From NCBI GenBank assembly GCA_000257205.1, contig AEZC01000085.1, positions 40,134 through 104,133 of the forward strand: a DNA stretch of 64,000 nt, read 5' to 3'. A model generated the notes under the pieces. It searched no databases, had not been told where the DNA came from, and worked only from the letters and a program-made list of their open reading frames with translations. How positions within the stretch are numbered: position 1 is the stretch's first letter; each line of letters starts with the position of its first letter. Positions 58,887-64,000 of this stretch are shown here, one piece after another. Both the position numbers and the translations under genes were made by a program. This DNA comes from Vibrio ordalii ATCC 33509 (GTDB lineage Bacteria; Pseudomonadota; Gammaproteobacteria; Enterobacterales; Vibrionaceae).

Positions 58887-60395
58887 TTATTCCTCAGACT
58901 CTTGGCCGCTGCGGTTCAATAAGAACTGGACGAGCAATGAGACGGGACGACCTGTTGATCCTTTTGCTGCACCTGACTTCCATGCCGTGCCAGCAATATC
59001 CAAATGCGCCCAGTTATATTTCTTAGCAAATTTAGATAAGAAGCAGCCAGCGGTAATCGTACCACCAGGGCGACCACCGATGTTTGCCATATCAGCAAAT
59101 GGGCTCTTTAGCTGCTCATGGTACTCGTCGGCCATTGGTAGACGCCATGCGCGATCGCTTGCTTGTTCTGAAGCATTAACCAATTCATGCGCCAATGGGT
59201 TGTGGTTTGAAACCACGCCACTGATGTGGTGACCTAATGCAATCACACAAGCGCCAGTTAGTGTCGCCACATCTACCACGCAATCGGGTTCAAAACGCTC
59301 AACGTAAGTGAGTGCATCACATAGAACTAAGCGACCTTCGGCATCGGTATTGAGTACTTCAACCGTTTGGCCAGACATAGTCGTGAGAATGTCACCAGGG
59401 CGATAGGCATTGCTGCCTGGCATGTTTTCACAGCCGGCTAAGATACCCACGACATTTAATGGCAATTTCAATTTAGCCAATGCTTTCATTGCGCCAAAGA
59501 CTGACGCCGCACCGCACATGTCATACTTCATTTCATCCATGCCTTCGCCTGGTTTTAATGAAATACCGCCGGAATCAAACGTTAGGCCTTTACCCACCAA
59601 CACAATGGGTTTTGCATCTGGATCTGGGTTGCCTTTGTACTCAATGACCGACATCATCGACTCATTTTTTGAGCCACGACCGACAGCGAGGTAAGAGGTC
59701 ATGCCCAACTTTTCCATCTCTTCTTCACCAATGATTTTGGTGGTGACGCTCTCATAGTCGTCCGCTAAGCGACGCGCTTGAGATGCAAGATAAGCTGGGT
59801 TGGCAATGTTGGGTGGCATATTGCCAAGATCTTTCGACGCTTTCACACCGGATGCAATCGCAAGGCCGTGTGTAATCGCGCGCTCACCTAAGTTAAGCTC
59901 GCGGCGAGTCGGTACGTTAAAGACAAGTTTGCGCAGTGGGCGGCGAGTCTCTGGTTTTACGCTCTTGAATTGATCAAAGGTGTACAAGCCATCTTTCGTT
60001 GCTTCAACCGCTTGGCGTACTTTCCAATAAGTATCGCGGCCTTTAACGTGTAGTTCAGTCAGAAAACATACGGCTTCCATTGAACCCGTTTCGTTCAGTG
60101 TGCTGATGGTTTTTTGAATGATTTCTTTGTACTGACGTTCGCCTAATTCGCGCTCTTTACCACAACCTACCAGTAAAACGCGTTCAGACAGAACACCAGG
60201 GACTTGATGCAGCAGTAGCATCTGGCCGGGTTTACCCTCGAGATCACCACGGCGAAGTAGTGAACTAATATAGCCGTCGCTGATTTTATCAAGCTGCTCT
60301 GCTACTGGAGAAAGGCGGCGTGGTTCGAACACTCCAACAACGATACATGCGCTACGTTGTTTCTCTGGACTGCCACTTTTTACACTGAACTCCAT
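58887..60395 (-). CDS. pepA: Leucyl aminopeptidase PepA
   Basis: A 502-residue M17 peptidase at the usual length. The metal and active-site residues are in [16 protein letters not shown] (about residues 266-281), MKYDMCGAA and [10 protein letters not shown] (about 348-357). The N-terminal domain (about 1-165) is the part that binds DNA in E. coli PepA, which also acts in Xer recombination and carAB control. It is divergent from lptF, 189 bases apart. Confidence 0.96.
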   Translation of the reverse strand: MEFSVKSGSPEKQRSACIVVGVFEPRRLSPVAEQLDKISDGYISSLLRRGDLEGKPGQMLLLHQVPGVLSERVLLVGCGKERELGERQYKEIIQKTISTLNETGSMEAVCFLTELHVKGRDTYWKVRQAVEATKDGLYTFDQFKSVKPETRRPLRKLVFNVPTRRELNLGERAITHGLAIASGVKASKDLGNMPPNIANPAYLASQARRLADDYESVTTKIIGEEEMEKLGMTSYLAVGRGSKNESMMSVIEYKGNPDPDAKPIVLVGKGLTFDSGGISLKPGEGMDEMKYDMCGAASVFGAMKALAKLKLPLNVVGILAGCENMPGSNAYRPGDILTTMSGQTVEVLNTDAEGRLVLCDALTYVERFEPDCVVDVATLTGACVIALGHHISGVVSNHNPLAHELVNASEQASDRAWRLPMADEYHEQLKSPFADMANIGGRPGGTITAGCFLSKFAKKYNWAHLDIAGTAWKSGAAKGSTGRPVSLLVQFLLNRSGQESEE

Positions 60396-60584
60396 GCGTA
60401 CTCCTACATCCTGAAGACAAATAGAACTAAATGTTAGATAATGCGCTCTTAGTGGTTGAATCCGAGTTTGGATCTACTTTTAATTGAACGCCTAACAGTT
60501 AGTGAAAATTTTAAAAATAAAAGGTTCAACGGGAAATTATAGTGATTCAATCAAAAAAACAAGTTTTGTATAGGTAATTTCAGC

Positions 60585-61685
60585 GTGATTATTGTTAGAT
60601 ATTTGATCCGCGAGACACTCAAGAGCCAATTTGCGATCTTTTTCGTACTGTTTCTCGTGTTTCTCAGCCAACGATTTATTCGCGTTTTGGCTGAAGCTTC
60701 CGATGGTGACATTCCGGCACGAATGATCTTATCTATTGTGAGTTTAAATATGCCCGCAATGGGGTTATTAATGCTGCCTTTGAGTTTGTATATCGGCATC
60801 TTACTGACTTTTGGGCGTTTGTACGAAGAAAGCGAAATTACGGTGATGAATGCCACTGGTATCGGCAATAAATTTTTGATCCGTGCTGCACTCTATTTGG
60901 CTTTGATCACTTCAGGTGCTGCAGCATTTAACGCATTCTGGTTGGCGCCTTGGAGCCAAGACAAAGAAGCACAATTAATGGAGCAGCTCGCAGCAGAAAA
61001 TAGTGTTGATTTGCTACAGAAAGGACAATTTCAACGCACACCGGATGGTTCCTCGGTAGTTTTCATCGAAAATATTGAAAACAAAAAACTGCATAATGTG
61101 TTTGTTGCACAGCTTGCGCCAAAGGATTCGATACTCCCGAGTGTGATGTTCTCTAATTCTGGCGATGTTAAAGAGCTCAGTGATGGCCGTCAGATGATCA
61201 CCATGTATGACGGGATTCGCTATGAAGGCGTGCCAACACGCGTTGATTATATGATCACAAAATTTGACGAATACGAAGGTTTAATTGGCCAGCGTGAAGT
61301 TAAACCCAAAGGACGTGATTGGGAGGCGTTACCGACATCAAATCTGCTTTCCAACCCGGATCGAAGAGCGAAAGCTGAGTTGCAATGGCGAATTTCTCTG
61401 GTGATTTGTATTCCGTTACTCACCATGCTGGTGGTCCCTTTGTCGGCGGTTAACCCTCGGCAAGGACGCTTTGCGAAAATGGGACCAGCAATCTTAATTT
61501 ATTTGGCCTATTTTATGGCCATCAGCGCAACCAAGTCCGCCATTGAAGATGGCTCACTTGCTACGGTGATCGGTATGTGGCCAATCAATGCTGCGTTACT
61601 TTTGGCGGCGATTTCAGTGAATATCATGGACAGTGTGCCAGTGCGGCGCTTCAAAGATAAACTAAGACAAAAGAAGGCAGCATAA
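60585..61685 (+). CDS. lptF: LPS export ABC transporter permease LptF
   Basis: A 366-residue permease of the YjgP/YjgQ family: three N-terminal helices (about residues 12-110), a periplasmic jellyroll (about 115-265) and three C-terminal helices. It begins VIIVRYLIRETLKSQ from GTG 60585. With LptG and the ATPase LptB (34605-35330) it extracts LPS. It is followed by lptG after 3 bases. Confidence 0.95.
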   Translation: MIIVRYLIRETLKSQFAIFFVLFLVFLSQRFIRVLAEASDGDIPARMILSIVSLNMPAMGLLMLPLSLYIGILLTFGRLYEESEITVMNATGIGNKFLIRAALYLALITSGAAAFNAFWLAPWSQDKEAQLMEQLAAENSVDLLQKGQFQRTPDGSSVVFIENIENKKLHNVFVAQLAPKDSILPSVMFSNSGDVKELSDGRQMITMYDGIRYEGVPTRVDYMITKFDEYEGLIGQREVKPKGRDWEALPTSNLLSNPDRRAKAELQWRISLVICIPLLTMLVVPLSAVNPRQGRFAKMGPAILIYLAYFMAISATKSAIEDGSLATVIGMWPINAALLLAAISVNIMDSVPVRRFKDKLRQKKAA

Positions 61686-61688
61686 CGC

Positions 61689-62759
61689 GTGTTTAAGATT
61701 TTAGATTTATACGTCGGCCGTACTATTGTTGCGACAACCTCGCTAGTGTTGGTGACCTTTGTTGGTTTGTCCGGCATTATCAAATATGTTGAGCAATTGA
61801 GAAAAGTCGGGGAAGGAAGCTACGATTTACTGCAAGCTTTATTGTTTGTGGTGTTGAGTATTCCTCGTGATATCGAGATGTTTTTTCCTATGGCCGCCTT
61901 ACTCGGTGCGTTGATTGGGTTAGGTATGTTGGCATCAAGTTCTGAGCTCGTTGTCATGCAAGCTGCGGGGTTTTCTAAGCTTAATATCGGTATGTCGGTA
62001 TTAAAAACCGCAGTGCCATTAATGATCATTGTCACCTTGCTTGGCCAATGGGGAGCACCCCAAGCGCAGAAGATGGCGCGAGATCTGCGCGCTTTTTCTC
62101 TCTCTGGCGGTAGTATTGTTTCAGTGCGCAGCGGTGTGTGGGCGCGCGATGTGAATGATTTTATCTTTATTGGTAAAATTGATGACAACAAACTCTATGG
62201 CTTAAATATGTGGCGCTTTGATAACAATAAGAGTTTGCAAAACATCCTTTTTGCCGAAGAGGTGGATTACGATAAAGACAATCAATGGGTAATGAAAAAT
62301 GTTCAAATCACCGACATGCGCGATGATGTATTGATAACAAAGCAAACATTACCTGAATATCGTTGGACGACCTCATTAGCTCCAGACAAACTGGCGGTAG
62401 TTACGGTCAAACCTGAAGAGTTGTCACTGAGTGGCTTGTACGATTATGTCAGCTATTTAAAAACGTCGGAGCAAGATGCTTCACGCTACGATCTGGCGTT
62501 GTGGCGTAAAATTACTCAACCTTTTTCTATTGCTGTGATGATGTTGATGGCATTGTCGTTTATTTTTGGGCCATTGCGTAGCGTTACTATGGGCGCAAGG
62601 ATTTTGTCAGGCGTGATTGCAGGCTTTACATTTTATATTTCCAGTGAGTTTTTCGGCCCACTGAGTCTTGTTTATGGTATCCCACCAGTGTTTGGTGCCG
62701 TCGCACCTAGTTTGGTGTTTCTCAGCGTTGCCGTAATGTTGTTAAGACGAAAACTCTAA
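61689..62759 (+). CDS. lptG: LPS export ABC transporter permease LptG
   Basis: A 356-residue paralogue of LptF with the same layout of three helices, periplasmic domain, three helices. It starts at GTG 61689 (FKILDLYVGRTIVATT). FFPMAALLGALIGLGMLASSSELVVMQAAG is the conserved LptG/F segment after helix 2. It ends in a strong terminator facing the RDD gene. Confidence 0.95.
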   Translation: MFKILDLYVGRTIVATTSLVLVTFVGLSGIIKYVEQLRKVGEGSYDLLQALLFVVLSIPRDIEMFFPMAALLGALIGLGMLASSSELVVMQAAGFSKLNIGMSVLKTAVPLMIIVTLLGQWGAPQAQKMARDLRAFSLSGGSIVSVRSGVWARDVNDFIFIGKIDDNKLYGLNMWRFDNNKSLQNILFAEEVDYDKDNQWVMKNVQITDMRDDVLITKQTLPEYRWTTSLAPDKLAVVTVKPEELSLSGLYDYVSYLKTSEQDASRYDLALWRKITQPFSIAVMMLMALSFIFGPLRSVTMGARILSGVIAGFTFYISSEFFGPLSLVYGIPPVFGAVAPSLVFLSVAVMLLRRKL

Positions 62760-62783
62760 AAATGACAGGTAAGAACTATCAAC

Positions 62784-62810
62784 AAAAAGGAAGGGCAAAC
62801 CTTCCTTTTT
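62784..62810. terminator. Bidirectional terminator after lptG
   Basis: AAAAAGGAAGG (62784-62794) and CCTTCCTTTTT (62800-62810) are perfect 11-bp arms with a 5-base loop, between convergent lptG and the RDD-family gene. Confidence 0.92.
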
Positions 62811-62821
62811 GTTATTCCGGC

Positions 62822-63304
62822 TCAATTAACTTTAGGAAGTACCACTACTTTAGTTTTGGCCCAAATATCTTGGAACCCTCTTTTTTGCTGATCAAAGAGT
62901 ACGGTGAGGTTTGCCAAGCCAAAGCCTGAGGTGAACAAACGTATTAAAGCTTGCGTGGCGCTGATTGAATGTCCATCTTGTTCGTTAATTATCAAAAGTC
63001 GCCAAGCACGCATCCCTAATGTCTGGCCTGCTCTTGTCCAGAAAAAGACGAAGAAGTAGACCCAGACAGCGGCAAGGTAAAATGTGTAAACATAGCTCAA
63101 AATGGGATGACGAGTGAGAAGGTCGCTGACATCTGCATACGAGCCATAGCTCATCACATTCAACGCAACGAGAGCTTCTAATATAGCAACGACAACACCA
63201 GCAGCCATCATCTCCAGAGCAATGATGATTAATGCATCGTAAATGAGCGCACCAAATCGGCGTAATAATCCGGCAGGCGGTAGAGAAATAGAGTTACTCA
63301 TCAT
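62822..63304 (-). CDS. RDD-family membrane protein
   Basis: A 160-residue protein from ATG 63304 (ATG 63301 also possible; ATG 63343 would add 13 residues). It has three hydrophobic segments and the family residues: Arg15-16 and Asp in LLRRFGALIYDAL, and RAGQTLGMRAWRLLI in the loop before the last third. RDD proteins are of mostly unknown function; some act as ion antiporters. No operon partner is seen. Confidence 0.85.
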   Translation of the reverse strand: MMSNSISLPPAGLLRRFGALIYDALIIIALEMMAAGVVVAILEALVALNVMSYGSYADVSDLLTRHPILSYVYTFYLAAVWVYFFVFFWTRAGQTLGMRAWRLLIINEQDGHSISATQALIRLFTSGFGLANLTVLFDQQKRGFQDIWAKTKVVVLPKVN

Positions 63305-63439
63305 ATCTAAACATCTTTTGTATTCGCGAAATTGCAGCAGCATATAGCCTCGAAGAGGATCTGAAAAGAGAAGAGACGCACAGCTTGAAGGTTTGTGGCG
63401 AAAATATCGGCAAACGATTTGTATTTCAATATTTTGTTA

Positions 63440-63467
63440 TTGCGCCAATAACTTTCTTACGTATAAT
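63440..63467 (+). promoter_or_regulatory. Promoter of tRNA-Leu
   Basis: TTGCGC (63440-63445) and a perfect TATAAT (63462-63467) are separated by 16 bases, with transcription expected near 63474, about 22 bases before the tRNA. A small GGGC-AAT-GCCC hairpin lies in the leader. Confidence 0.75.
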
Positions 63468-63496
63468 GCCAACCATCAAAGGGCAATGCCCAAGAT

Positions 63497-63581
63497 GCCG
63501 GTGTGGTGAAATTGGTAGACACGACGGATTCAAAATCCGTTTCCTTCGGGAGTGGCGGTTCAAGTCCGCCCACCGGTACCA
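63497..63581 (+). tRNA. tRNA-Leu (anticodon CAA)
   Basis: The 85-base sequence folds as a class II tRNA: acceptor GCCGGTG with CACCGGT (one G-U pair), D-arm with TGAAATTGGTAGACA, anticodon stem ACGGA/TCCGT with loop TTCAAAA (anticodon CAA, codon UUG), a long variable arm TTCCTTCGGGAG, T-arm GCGGTTCAAGTCCGC, discriminator A and encoded CCA. It is followed by a strong terminator and stands alone. Confidence 0.97.
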
Positions 63582-63589
63582 TAATTTAA

Positions 63590-63628
63590 ACAGCAAAGCC
63601 TCGACGAAAGTCGGGGCTTTGCTGTTTT
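63590..63628 (+). terminator. Terminator after tRNA-Leu
   Basis: CAGCAAAGCCTCGAC (63591-63605) and GTCGGGGCTTTGCTG (63610-63624) pair along 15 positions with one G-U pair and a GAAA tetraloop, followed by TTTTTG. Confidence 0.95.
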
Positions 63629-63630
63629 TG

Positions 63631-64000
63631 TCCTCGAAATAATAGCCCACTATATTAGATAATTGGGACTCTTTTGATAGCCTTCACATACTTCTATACT
63701 GAACAGCGCACATTTCTCGCTTCTAGCCATACACATTTATATCAACACGACTAATATGTAGTTGATGAACTTTTGAGTGACTTCTTTTAAACTCATCTTC
63801 CGCATAAACTTCCAGATAAAATACGAGACTATCTTAATCAACGTTCTAGGAGCTCTTATTTCTTCGATAGTGAGGAGTGTAACCTCAATGTTATGGTGAT
63901 AATAAGGAGATTTAAAGAGGGGGATCGACTGTTAATTAATCGACATTTAACATTTTGATGTCTTTTTGTTCGCTTGAGCTATTGGGAGGTGCTTTTTTCG
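63631..64000. other. Non-coding, AT-rich end of the window
   Basis: These 370 bases after the tRNA-Leu terminator hold no frame that looks like a gene on either strand. A purine-rich AATAAGGAGATTTAAAGAGG (63901-63920) resembles a ribosome site without a frame behind it. No copy of the tRNA 3' end is present here. Confidence 0.6.

Noticed and set aside
63385-63650. Open frames on both strands across the tRNA-Leu region
   Set aside because: They overlap the tRNA, its promoter and terminator, and have no ribosome sites.

Overview
This window is core chromosome of a gamma-proteobacterium of the genus Vibrio. Gene content and order (dbpA, cpdB, cysG-like/cysDNC, zinc ABC locus, msrA, tamAB, ppa, fbp, mpl-ubiX, thiBPQ, pmbA, mgtE, rpoN/PTS-Ntr/Lpt cluster, mla-ibaG-murA, pyrBI, argF, rapA, valS-holC-pepA, lptFG, tRNA-Leu) match what I know of the large chromosome of Vibrio cholerae or a very close relative. 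That assignment rests on remembered synteny and was not tested by a search. I see no prophage, insertion sequence, CRISPR array or integron.

Layout. 1-3149: the end of the RNA helicase dbpA, a Crp/Fnr-type regulator boxed in by hairpins, and periplasmic cpdB. 3439-7461: assimilatory sulfate activation and siroheme synthesis (cobA/cysG-like, cysD, cysN, cysC). 7504-13729: a TIGR03899-like protein, a possible 34-residue membrane peptide, and a zinc-related operon read on the minus strand: His-rich DUF2607 protein, His/Asp-tract DUF2796 protein (zrgA), ABC ATPase, MacB/FtsX-type permease, DUF3299 protein. A 19-bp perfect Zur-box palindrome precedes it. ytfJ-like and msrA follow. 13897-19761: tamA-tamB outer-membrane export machinery and ytfP. 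19839-19964 is an ERIC element. 19992-24000: ppa, fbp, mpl, ubiX. 24029-27514: TPP riboswitch and thiBPQ. 27569-31001: darP, pmbA, mgtE. 31153-38887 (minus strand): a long envelope/nitrogen cluster (calcium/sodium antiporter, kdsD, kdsC, lptC, lptA, lptB, rpoN, hpf, ptsN, rapZ, ptsO). Divergent from it, 39156-43775, is mlaFEDCB-ibaG-murA.

43865-49631: plsC-type acyltransferase, ridA, pyrI and pyrB behind a 34-codon leader and attenuator, two ERIC-like copies (one full length, one truncated), argF with ArgR boxes, and a PIN-PhoH protein. 50067-62759: rapA, an unusual NRAMP-like transporter, rluA, valS, holC, pepA, lptF and lptG. 62822-64000: an RDD membrane protein, tRNA-Leu(CAA) with its own promoter and terminator, and about 370 bases without a convincing gene, so the window may end next to an accessory region.

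Themes. Much of the window serves the cell envelope: Kdo synthesis, LPS transport (LptA, B, C, F, G), phospholipid asymmetry (Mla), TamAB and peptidoglycan (MurA, Mpl). The rest is mostly sulfur, thiamine, pyrimidine and arginine metabolism with recognisable cis-regulation. The most interesting points are the Zur-controlled zinc locus with an expandable His-Asp tract and a MacB-type permease; the 15-bp tandem repeat that forms the start and signal-peptide N-region of mlaC; the NRAMP homologue lacking canonical metal-binding motifs; and the TIGR03899-like protein. I found no clear previously undescribed multi-gene system.
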